DNA of 41,407 nucleotides from Halalkalibacter wakoensis JCM 9140 (GTDB taxonomy: Bacteria; Bacillota; Bacilli; Bacillales; Bacillaceae_D), in NCBI RefSeq assembly GCF_000513095.1, contig NZ_BAUT01000032.1:1-41407 (forward strand), read 5' to 3'. The position numbers were made by a program, and so were the translations under genes. Under the pieces are notes generated by a model, which was given only the letters and a program-made list of their open reading frames with translations, was not told where the DNA came from and searched no databases. Position 1 is the stretch's first letter, and each line of letters begins with the position of its first letter. This document shows positions 16,153 through 23,263 of this stretch, in pieces.

Positions 16153-16379
16153 TGGGTCACGGGGACAGGTAGAGGCCACTGAAAAAGGTAAAAACCAACC
16201 TTTTTCAGTGACTTTTATTTAAGTAGGAATGGCTCCGCACGTTGCGCGCTTGGTATGAGAAACCCACTCATACCAAGCTTTTTCAAAAGACTGCAACGGC
16301 TTCGCGCATTCCTTCGAGGGCACTAAAAAAGGTGAAAGTCGACCTTTTTCAGTGCCCTCGGACAGGTACCTTGACCCAC
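16153..16379 (+). repeat. Family A palindrome, copy 10, split by element C
   Basis: TGGGTCACGGGGACAGGTA (16153-16171) and GGACAGGTACCTTGACCCA (16360-16378) around a C element, followed by a T-run. As in copy 9 the 9-bp GGACAGGTA is duplicated. Confidence 0.85.
16172..16359 (+). mobile_element. Element C, copy 2 (188 bp)
   Basis: The same length as copy 1 with only a few base differences. Its middle hairpin is perfect (GCTTGGTATGAG/CTCATACCAAGC), whereas copy 1 has one mismatch there. Confidence 0.8.
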
Positions 16380-16448
16380 TTTTTTTGCGGGTGCGTAGCA
16401 GAAAGTGCGTCGCGTCTAGTCTAGTGCTAACCATTAAACACGGAGGTC

Positions 16449-16676
16449 ATGATGTATTTACTAGTATCCATTATTCTTAGTGTAATAGGATGTTCAATTT
16501 TACTTATGCTGCTCGGTCCACTTTTAGGTGGAATCATAGCTTTCGGGATTGTTGCTGGTTGTGTCTTTAGGGGGTTCTTTTTACTCTTAGACATACACAA
16601 ACATCTTGTGCCAGAAAAAAACAAAGTTCAAGATGCTTACGATAATTATGTAAAAGAGAGGAATAAAACTTCCTGA
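16449..16676 (+). CDS. Small membrane protein, unknown
   Basis: 75 residues with two hydrophobic helices (about 3-21 and 26-48) linked by GPLLGG, then a charged tail (KNKVQDAYDNYVKERNK) likely in the cytoplasm. GGAGGT lies 2 nt before the first ATG; the second ATG, 3 bp on, is better spaced. It ends 80 bp before the next alpha/beta-hydrolase and may share its transcript. I do not recognise a family. Confidence 0.65.
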   Translation: MMYLLVSIILSVIGCSILLMLLGPLLGGIIAFGIVAGCVFRGFFLLLDIHKHLVPEKNKVQDAYDNYVKERNKTS

Positions 16677-16756
16677 AATAAGGTGTTGCTTTGGAAGAGC
16701 AATGGCCGTAAGTGGAAGATTACGTAACGGAAAATCAACATAAAGAGGTGAAAAGT

Positions 16757-17533
16757 TTGGGTCTGAGTTATCAAGAGCATGGAAATAAGAACGCTCCATT
16801 AATCGTGTTTTTACACGGAGGTGGAGTGAGCAGCTGGATGTGGGATAAACAAATTGAATATTTTCGTCATTATCATTGCCTTACAATCGACCTTCCTGAA
16901 CAAGGAGCAAGTGAAGACACAGATCCATTTTCAATGCTAGTAAGTGCCCAAGAAGCAAATGAGCTTATAGAAAAAATAGCAAACGGTAAAAGCGTCACGG
17001 TTGTTGGATTTTCTTTAGGTGCACAAGTCACGATTCAACTGTTGAGTCTGAATCCCGATTTAGCTGACTATGCGATGATTAACAGTGCATTAGTAAGACC
17101 AAACTCCATTCTAAGAAAAATGATCAGACCGTCGATCAAATTGTCTTTTCCCTTAGTAAAAATCAAATCATTCTCAAAACTCCAAGCGAAAACACTCTAT
17201 ATCGGAGAAGAATATTTTGATACATATTACAAAGAAAGTTTTAAAATGAAACCCGATACACTCATTAGAATATTAGAAGAAAATCTGTCATTTACAATAC
17301 CGGAAAATTTTAAAAAAGCTAAAGCTAAAATATTGGTGACTGTTGGAGAAAAGGAAAAAGCAGTAATGAAAAAGTCAGCGGTCGATTTAGTTTCAACCCA
17401 TTCTAATTGTAAGGGGATTATCATTCCTCAAGTCGGCCACGGAGTCAGCTTACAAAACCCTATTTACTTTAATCAAATGTTAGAGAATTGGATAGAAGAA
17501 GGGATTTTACCTAAAAATGTAACAGTGTTATAG
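16757..17533 (+). CDS. Alpha/beta-hydrolase
   Basis: About 258 residues from a TTG start at 16757, preceded by AGAGGTG at good spacing; an in-frame GTG at 16712 would add 15 residues but has a poorer ribosome binding site. The oxyanion motif FLHGGGVSSWMW, nucleophile elbow VVGFSLGAQ and terminal VGHGVSLQNP (catalytic His) define the fold; the acid is likely the Glu in VTVGEKEKAV, a position more often filled by Asp. It is related to the MhpC/haloperoxidase-like esterases, and substrate cannot be told. It may be co-transcribed with the small membrane protein at 16449. Confidence 0.82.
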   Translation: MGLSYQEHGNKNAPLIVFLHGGGVSSWMWDKQIEYFRHYHCLTIDLPEQGASEDTDPFSMLVSAQEANELIEKIANGKSVTVVGFSLGAQVTIQLLSLNPDLADYAMINSALVRPNSILRKMIRPSIKLSFPLVKIKSFSKLQAKTLYIGEEYFDTYYKESFKMKPDTLIRILEENLSFTIPENFKKAKAKILVTVGEKEKAVMKKSAVDLVSTHSNCKGIIIPQVGHGVSLQNPIYFNQMLENWIEEGILPKNVTVL

Positions 17534-17702
17534 AGAATGAGTAGGGAAAAAGCGGAAGTGGCTAATGGCTTTATATGTCCCTTACGCAAAAGGATAAGTC
17601 CGTGCAGGTTAGGCAAGTGCCTGTCATGACCCGAGGGATGTCGAGATTAAATGTAATGTATTTTTACTGTAAAGTAGACAGATACTGCGCAAAAAAGAAA
17701 CC

Positions 17703-17849
17703 CTAAAATGGGCCTCTTCTATGTTGAATGATTGGAAATGGAGGTGGCCAAAATGGCGGACGAGGTGGAAGTCCCCAGTAAGGTGGATAAAACCAAAAAG
17801 GTGGTGGATAGACATGGGGACCAGGAAATCTTCTGTCGTAAGGGTACAT
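17703..17849 (-). CDS. 48-residue Pro/Tyr/Trp/Phe-rich peptide, possible spore-coat or surface protein
   Basis: It encodes MYPYDRRFPGPHVYPPPFWF followed by more PPYWG, PPRPPFWPPPF units and a basic end (IIQHRRGPF). AAAGGAGG lies 8 nt before the ATG, an excellent ribosome binding site. About a third of the residues are proline and a quarter aromatic, with no membrane segment. Small Pro/Tyr/Gly-rich proteins of this kind occur among spore coat and crust proteins in bacilli; that role is inferred from composition only. The surrounding gap (17534-18099) holds no other gene. Confidence 0.65.
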   Translation of the reverse strand: MYPYDRRFPGPHVYPPPFWFYPPYWGLPPRPPFWPPPFPIIQHRRGPF

Positions 17850-18099
17850 CTCAAACCCTCCTTTACTAGTTCTATTTTAAAATATGCAAGCTTTACACTT
17901 TGGTGAGATTTGTCCGAAAAAATAATAATCATGCACAGAACACCGTTATTTGCAATGAATCAAGTAATAAGGAGAAATACATATAAAGCATTCGTCTTTC
18001 TTATTTATTTTCTTGAATAGATGAATGGAGTAGTAGGCTCTCTGTTTTCTCTCGCTAATCAATTAGTGATATGATCATACTAAAAGGAGGGCTATGAGA

Positions 18100-18807
18100 A
18101 TGGATACAATCATTTTTGATGTCGATGATACACTGTATGACCAGGCACAATCTTTTCATAAAACGGTGAGAAAGCTTTTTCAAGAGCCTTTTTCAGACGA
18201 AGAAATGGACCAATTCTATAAAGCAAGTCGTAAATATAGCGAGATTTTATTTGATCAAAGTGAAGCGGGTGAAATATCCGAATTTGAATGGCAAACGGGA
18301 CGGATTATACATGCCTGTGAGGATTTTAACATCCCTATCGATACGGAAAAAGCGACTCTTTTTCATGAAACGTATGTGATCGAACAAAAAAACATTACCT
18401 TGTTTCCCGAAGTCGAAGAATTACTAAATGTGCTTTACAAAGAGAGAAAACAGCTTGGAATTCTGACAAATGGGGAAGAAACACATCAAGCAATGAAAAT
18501 TAAACAGTTGGGTCTTAGTCGTTGGATTCCGGCAGAACTGACGTTTATTTCTGGAACGATTGGTCATGCAAAACCGAAAAGAGAAGTCTTTGATTTTATT
18601 GAACAGAAAATGAACCTAGACCAAACGAACACCGTGTATATCGGGGATAACTTTGAAAAAGATATAATCGGAGCGAAACAAGCAGGCTGGCAAGCAATCT
18701 GGATGAATCATCGTAAGAAAGATTTACCAGCTGATTCTCCCTATCAACCAGATAAAGAAGTGCATAGTGCCAAAGAGTTATTAGAGTTATTTGTGAAAAA
18801 GGCTTAG
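18100..18807 (+). CDS. HAD-superfamily hydrolase (YfnB/YjjG-like)
   Basis: About 235 residues, the length of the YfnB/YjjG nucleotidase-like group. Motif I DVDDTLYD holds the nucleophile aspartate, motif II is ILTNGE, motif III is the lysine of HAKPKREVF, and motif IV is YIGDNFEKDIIGAKQAGW. The segment between motifs I and II is the helical C1 cap. Such enzymes dephosphorylate nucleotides or small phosphometabolites; YjjG clears non-canonical pyrimidine nucleotides. ATG 18100 is preferred to 18094 because AAAGGAGG is then 8 nt away. It is followed by its own terminator. Confidence 0.85.
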   Translation: MDTIIFDVDDTLYDQAQSFHKTVRKLFQEPFSDEEMDQFYKASRKYSEILFDQSEAGEISEFEWQTGRIIHACEDFNIPIDTEKATLFHETYVIEQKNITLFPEVEELLNVLYKERKQLGILTNGEETHQAMKIKQLGLSRWIPAELTFISGTIGHAKPKREVFDFIEQKMNLDQTNTVYIGDNFEKDIIGAKQAGWQAIWMNHRKKDLPADSPYQPDKEVHSAKELLELFVKKA

Positions 18808-18818
18808 GTCATTATGAT

Positions 18819-18852
18819 AGGAATCAGCGATTGTCATCCTGGTTCCTTTTTA
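18819..18852 (+). terminator. Terminator of the HAD hydrolase gene
   Basis: AGGAATCA pairs with TGGTTCCT (one wobble) and runs into TTTTT. Confidence 0.7.
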
Positions 18853-18886
18853 ATGTGGAAAATGTCAGGAAAAGGGATGTTTCTAT

Positions 18887-19090
18887 ATGAGGAAAATTTA
18901 TGAATATATGTCTACAGATGATAAAGTTAGAGCATTAGAATTAGTAAGAGAAGAAATCATCGAATTAAAACAGGAATTGCAAAACGAGTATTCAAGGGTA
19001 GTTAAAGAGGCTATTTCAGAAGCCTTGAATAGATATCAAGCAGAAGAAGAATGGTTAAAAAATGAAGTTGATGAGAAATCGAGTTGTTGA
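18887..19090 (+). CDS. Small helical protein, unknown
   Basis: 67 residues, highly charged and almost entirely helical (DKVRALELVREEIIELKQEL, then YSRVVKEAISEALNRYQ), with an amphipathic pattern that suggests a coiled-coil dimer. AAAAGGGA lies about 10 nt before the ATG. No family recognised. It stands between two terminated genes and probably has its own promoter. Confidence 0.6.
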   Translation: MRKIYEYMSTDDKVRALELVREEIIELKQELQNEYSRVVKEAISEALNRYQAEEEWLKNEVDEKSSC

Positions 19091-19271
19091 AGTGAAGGGA
19101 GCGTTTCTTCCAAATAACAAACTAAAAAGGAAAAATATGTTAAAATTAATGCGATGGAAACTGAGGTCCACCCGATCAATGGAGGGGTCTTTTTGCATCA
19201 TGCAATCATTTGGTTTGAGAACATAATTGAGTAGATGTCGATTTGACAAATTCTTATTAGGGGGGATGTAG

Positions 19272-19511
19272 ATGAAATTATGGATGAAGATCATAACAAC
19301 CATTTTAGCGGTTACGGTCATCTCTTTATCAGCTTACAGTCTAATAACGGGTGAACATGGAATGATGCCCCATACGCTATTACTCATAGGGATGATGCTT
19401 ATTTTTATTGGAATTACTGAATTACAAGAGCAACGAAAAGTAACAGGAATTTTTTCGTTTCTTTCTTCTGGATTTGTGTTATTTGTTGGTATAAATGGTT
19501 TGATAAGCTAA
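19272..19511 (+). CDS. DUF3953 / YczI-like small membrane protein
   Basis: 79 residues, three hydrophobic helices (about 5-25, 33-50, 58-76) separated by LITGEHGMMPH and ELQEQRKVTG. The pattern 'TG-x4-MPH' then 'LLGxMLxxxGxxELQxxRK' resembles B. subtilis YczI (about 80 residues, DUF3953). Function unknown. GGGGGATGTAG precedes the ATG at good spacing. Confidence 0.7.
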   Translation: MKLWMKIITTILAVTVISLSAYSLITGEHGMMPHTLLLIGMMLIFIGITELQEQRKVTGIFSFLSSGFVLFVGINGLIS

Positions 19512-19598
19512 GATAGATCCAAGTGGCTGTGCGTTAAGAAGGTTATTCACCTTAATTTGTCTAATGACGATTTAAAATACTTACTTCATACATAAAAA

Positions 19599-19629
19599 GT
19601 GGGTCAAGGAACCTGTCCCCATGACCCAT
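19599..19629 (-). repeat. Family A palindrome, copy 11 (reverse orientation)
   Basis: On the minus strand it reads TGGGTCAT, GGGGACAGGTTCC, TTGACCCAC and then five T, so the T-run stays on the same side of the hairpin as in the plus-strand copies. Confidence 0.8.
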
Positions 19630-19709
19630 TAATGAACAATGATGCTTTTGGGTGAGAATCAAGTATAATACTAAAGGATAGATTGAAATAGAGGAAGAGA
19701 GTGAGTTAA

Positions 19710-20087
19710 ATGCTTTTAGCCATTATCAGTGGTGTCATTTTGTACATGGTAAGTGGAATGATTTATTATTCAATAGTAGGAAATCGTTGGATCGACTGGT
19801 TGAATATTAAACCTGAACAGCCGAATTATGGTTTGCTTTCTTTGGTTACACTCCTAACGTCTATCGTGTTGTATGGGTTTCTTTATCTATCACAGGCAGA
19901 ATCCTTGCTAGATGGAGCATTAACCGGTGGGGCAGTTGGAGTCATTGTAGCTCTAGCATATGCGAAAGATTTTATTTTCGGCTTAGGAACAAACAGTAAA
20001 AAACCTGTATCCATTTATTTTATTGCTGTAGGATATCATATATTGGCATTAACGATTATTGGAGCAGTGATGATGTTTTTTATTTAG
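19710..20087 (+). CDS. Small integral membrane protein, DUF1761-like
   Basis: 125 residues with four transmembrane helices (about 3-22, 42-60, 72-92, 100-124). The start (LYMVSGMIYYSIVGNRWIDW) and the GALTGGAVGVIVALAYAKDF segment fit DUF1761, a family of four-helix proteins of unknown role. GAGGAAGAGAGTG lies before the ATG. A terminator follows 14 bp after the stop. Confidence 0.65.
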   Translation: MLLAIISGVILYMVSGMIYYSIVGNRWIDWLNIKPEQPNYGLLSLVTLLTSIVLYGFLYLSQAESLLDGALTGGAVGVIVALAYAKDFIFGLGTNSKKPVSIYFIAVGYHILALTIIGAVMMFFI

Positions 20088-20100
20088 GTAATAAAGGTAA

Positions 20101-20136
20101 GGGACCTTCGAATGTTAAAATAGAAGGTTCTTTTCT
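20101..20136 (+). terminator. Terminator
   Basis: GGACCTTC pairs with GAAGGTTC around 13 nt, followed by TTTTCTG. Confidence 0.7.
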
Positions 20137-20226
20137 GTTCATCTCCGCAAAGTCTGGTGTTTCTTAAATATTTTTATTTTTTCAGAAAATGATGTACGAA
20201 AACAAATTTCTATGTTATATTTACCA

Positions 20227-20405
20227 AAATTGCATATCGTGTAAGAGTTGGTGCCAAGCTGCGGTTTGGCTTAAAAGGGAAGAACGGTGTAATTCCGTCG
20301 CTGTCCCGCAACTGTAAGTCGGAGTGAATCACAAATGCCACTGTCGTTTGACGGGAAGGTGTGAGGAGCGTTGATGATAAGCCAGGAGACCTGCCAATTT
20401 CTAGT
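20227..20405 (+). ncRNA. Cobalamin (B12) riboswitch
   Basis: The order of conserved pieces is that of the AdoCbl riboswitch: a 5' stem region, AAAAGGGAA, CTGTCCCGCAACTGTAA, the central AATGCCACTG, and the B12 box AAGCCAGGAGACCTGCC near 20380-20396. It controls metE, the B12-independent methionine synthase, so bound cobalamin should switch metE off. That implies the cell has or imports B12 and a B12-dependent alternative. A terminator hairpin stands between it and metE, so control is probably by transcription attenuation. Confidence 0.95.
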
Positions 20406-20515
20406 ACACACCAAATACCTACGTGGAAATAGGTGGTGACATTCATTGTACGACAAACGAGTTATAAGTAACGGTGCTTTTGCACGTTTTTTAGTCATAC
20501 CTTTAACTTGATTGT

Positions 20516-20549
20516 AAAGCCATTTCCTTTTCACGGATTTGGCTTTTTT
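20516..20549 (+). terminator. Riboswitch-controlled attenuator before metE
   Basis: AAAGCCATTTCC pairs with GGATTTGGCTTT and is followed by a T-run, 40 bp before the metE start. A weaker GTGC/GCAC hairpin with six T lies just upstream (20475-20493). One of them is the likely expression-platform terminator. Confidence 0.75.
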
Positions 20550-20587
20550 GTATTTGGTCATTTGCAATGTAAAAGGAGGAGAAGAAA

Positions 20588-22885
20588 ATGAATGTAGTGA
20601 GTACAGCCATTGGTTATCCGTACATTGGTGAAAATCGGGAATGGAAGCGTTGTGTTGAATCTTTTTGGAAAAAGAAAATTTCAGAAGAGCAATTTCGTTT
20701 AGAAATGAAGACGATTCGCTTGGATCACATGAAGCGCCAGCAATCATTAGGCTTAGAGCTTTTAACGGTTGGTGACTTTACATATTATGATCGGATGCTT
20801 GATCTGGCAGCGATGTTTGGATTGGTTCCAACTCGTTATAGCTGGACAGGTGGGGAGGTAGATTTATCTACGTATTACTCAATGGCCCGTGGGGCAAACG
20901 ATGTAGTTGCTTGTGAAATGACAAAGTGGTTTAACACAAACTATCACTACATCGTGCCAGAGTATGAAGATCAGCCACTAACATTAACAAAAAACTACAT
21001 CTTAGATTATTTTCTAGAAGCGAAAGAAGAGTTAGGTCTTATAACAAAGCCTACAATCATCGGGCCATTTACTTTTATCCAATTAGCGAAAGGATATGAC
21101 GCCAAATCGAAAGCGTTGTTTATTTTAAAGCTTTTGCCATTATATGCACAAGCACTACAGCAACTCGTAGATGCAGGAGCAACGTGGATTCAAGTCGAAG
21201 AACCTGCATTCGTTCTTTCCTTATCAACGGAAGATGTGAAATTAGTACAAGAAATGTACAAACAATTGGCAGAAGAAGTACCAGATGCTCAAATTATGTT
21301 ACAAACGTATTTCGAAGGGCTATCTGCCTATGAAGAGTTATCTCAATTACCTGTTGCAGGGATTGGCCTTGATTTTGTACATGGTAAAGAAGAGAACCTG
21401 GACTCCCTTCGTACATACGGTTTCCCGCCGGATAAAGTACTAGGAGTCGGAGTGGTGAATGGACGTGATATATGGATTGCAAATTTAGCTGAAAAAGCGG
21501 CTGATGTAAAAGCGATATTATCATTAAGTGGTGCAGAAGAAGTCTGGATTCAATCCTCGTGTAGTTTGCAGCATGTACCGGTCACAACAAAGTCTGAAAC
21601 AAACTTAGATAGCACGTTAAGAAATGCTTTAGCCTTTGCGGATGAGAAAATTGTGGAGATCACACATATCACATCATATGTACGCGATGAGGACTGGGCA
21701 GGAAATAAAAGTGTGTCAAAAAGCATGCTCGCAACCGAAGCATTGGTCAATCACGAAGCTAGGCAAAACAGACGTGTGAAGGAGCTAGTATCGCAAGTTA
21801 AGCCAGAGCATTTTTTACGTCCAATTCCGTTTAAACAACGGCAAACGTTACAAAAAGAAGTATTGAAATTGCCAGATTATCCAACTACAACCATTGGGAG
21901 TTTCCCTCAATCAGATGAAGTGAAACGCACACGTACAGCCTGGCGCAAAAAGGAAATCACAGACTCTGCCTACGCAGAATTTGTAAAAATGGAAACGGCC
22001 CGTTGGATTCAGATTCAAGAAGAAATTGGGTTGGACGTTTTGGTACATGGTGAATTTGAGCGCACAGACATGGTAGAGTACTTTGGTGAGAAGTTAAATG
22101 GGTTTGCCTTTACCGAAAAAGCATGGGTAGTATCATACGGATCACGCTGCGTGAAACCGCCTATTATCTATGGCGATGTAGAGTGGACTGCCCCCATGAC
22201 GGTAAAGGAAGTAGAAGAGGCGCAGCAATTAACGTCTAAGCATGTGAAGGGGATGTTAACAGGTCCGGTCACGATTTTAAATTGGTCCTTTGTCCGTGAT
22301 GACATCTCACGTGAGCAAGTTGCCAACCAAATAGCTCTAGCGTTAAGAGAAGAGATTCAAGCGTTAGAAGATGCGGGGATTTCCATCATTCAAGTCGATG
22401 AACCAGCCTTGCGTGAAGGTTTGCCTTTACGTAAAGAAAATTGGAATGAATATTTATCATGGGCAGTCAATGCCTTTAAATTAGCGACTTCAAGTGTAAA
22501 GAATGAAACGCAAATTCATACCCATATGTGCTATTGCGAGTTTAATGACTTTATTGAACCCATTCGTGCCCTTGACGCAGATGTTATTTCAATTGAAACA
22601 TCTAGAAGCCACGGAGAACTCATTCAATCACTAAAGAAAAATCCATATGAACTTGGTATTGGGTTAGGAGTGTATGATATTCATAGTCCGCGTGTACCGA
22701 GTATGGAAGAGATTGATACCATTTTAAATGAAAGCCTAGAAGTCATTGCAAAAGAACAGTTCTGGGTGAATCCTGATTGTGGGTTAAAAACACGACATGA
22801 AGAAGAAACCATCGCTTCTCTACGAAACATGGTCGCTGCCACTCAGAAACTACGCGAACAACACGAACTTACTAGATCAAATTAA
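20588..22885 (+). CDS. metE: Cobalamin-independent methionine synthase
   Basis: 765 residues, full length for MetE (B. subtilis 762), with both TIM-barrel halves. Zinc ligands of the C-terminal barrel are His646 and Cys648 (IHTHMCYCEFND), Glu670 (ISIETSRSHGE) and Cys731 (NPDCGLKTR). The N-terminal half starts with AIGYPYIGENREWKR, which normally aligns near 'GfPRIGxxRElK'. The enzyme moves a methyl group from 5-methyltetrahydropteroyl-triglutamate to homocysteine to form methionine, in the cytoplasm. The riboswitch at 20227 shuts it off when B12 is present. AAAGGAGGAG lies 6 nt before the ATG. A second, shorter MetE-like gene is at 5223. Confidence 0.97.
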   Translation: MNVVSTAIGYPYIGENREWKRCVESFWKKKISEEQFRLEMKTIRLDHMKRQQSLGLELLTVGDFTYYDRMLDLAAMFGLVPTRYSWTGGEVDLSTYYSMARGANDVVACEMTKWFNTNYHYIVPEYEDQPLTLTKNYILDYFLEAKEELGLITKPTIIGPFTFIQLAKGYDAKSKALFILKLLPLYAQALQQLVDAGATWIQVEEPAFVLSLSTEDVKLVQEMYKQLAEEVPDAQIMLQTYFEGLSAYEELSQLPVAGIGLDFVHGKEENLDSLRTYGFPPDKVLGVGVVNGRDIWIANLAEKAADVKAILSLSGAEEVWIQSSCSLQHVPVTTKSETNLDSTLRNALAFADEKIVEITHITSYVRDEDWAGNKSVSKSMLATEALVNHEARQNRRVKELVSQVKPEHFLRPIPFKQRQTLQKEVLKLPDYPTTTIGSFPQSDEVKRTRTAWRKKEITDSAYAEFVKMETARWIQIQEEIGLDVLVHGEFERTDMVEYFGEKLNGFAFTEKAWVVSYGSRCVKPPIIYGDVEWTAPMTVKEVEEAQQLTSKHVKGMLTGPVTILNWSFVRDDISREQVANQIALALREEIQALEDAGISIIQVDEPALREGLPLRKENWNEYLSWAVNAFKLATSSVKNETQIHTHMCYCEFNDFIEPIRALDADVISIETSRSHGELIQSLKKNPYELGIGLGVYDIHSPRVPSMEEIDTILNESLEVIAKEQFWVNPDCGLKTRHEEETIASLRNMVAATQKLREQHELTRSN

Positions 22886-22971
22886 CGAATGTCGTTTTAC
22901 ATTAGATGACTTCATTCTTTTAAAGCTTTGTCTCGCTAATCACTTAAAATCAATAACGACACGAATTTGCA

Positions 22972-23010
22972 AAAGGCGTTATTCCTCTTTATAGGGATAA
23001 CGTCTTTCTT
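22972..23010 (+). terminator. Terminator after metE
   Basis: AAAGGCGTTATTCC pairs with GGGATAACGTCTTT around 8 nt; it lies 87 bp beyond the metE stop. Confidence 0.75.
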
Positions 23011-23020
23011 TGAAATGAAA

Positions 23021-23134
23021 GGAAATAGGATTTGTTTAATGATTTTTTATACCATTATTGATCGGTATAAAGGGAAGATTGACTTTACTCGTAAAGAAGG
23101 AAAAGGAGTAACGTTTACATTCCATTACCTTTGA
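23021..23134 (+). pseudogene. C-terminal remnant of a sensor histidine kinase
   Basis: The frame reads GNRICLMIFYTIIDRYKGKI then DFTRKEGKGVTFTFHYL and a stop. This is the end of a HATPase_c domain: a damaged G2 box (normally G-T-G-I-G-L) followed by the 'hkGkI...S.eGkGTtF' strand pair. About 38 codons remain, with no upstream kinase sequence before the metE terminator. It directly precedes the intact kinase at 23264 but is not its duplicate, since its residues differ widely from that kinase's own end (FQIIEGHEGTIQVDSESGVG). Confidence 0.7.
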
Positions 23135-23263
23135 TTAGTTGAGCAAAAAAAGAGATTCATAGAGGAATTGCAGATCACTCGTATATATGGGGTATGTATG
23201 TTACCATTTTACATATATCTGTTCATTATTCAAAAAGTGAAAAGCAGGTAGGGGGGGTAAACG

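Noticed and set aside
15085-16379. Composite transposon carrying the GNAT gene
   Set aside because: The flanking repeats encode no transposase and sit within A elements with their own 9-bp duplications, so each C probably inserted separately or the block was duplicated. Deletion by recombination remains possible.
20210-20747. Minus-strand open frames across the riboswitch and metE start
   Set aside because: They overlap the conserved riboswitch and coding sequence of metE and have no start signals.
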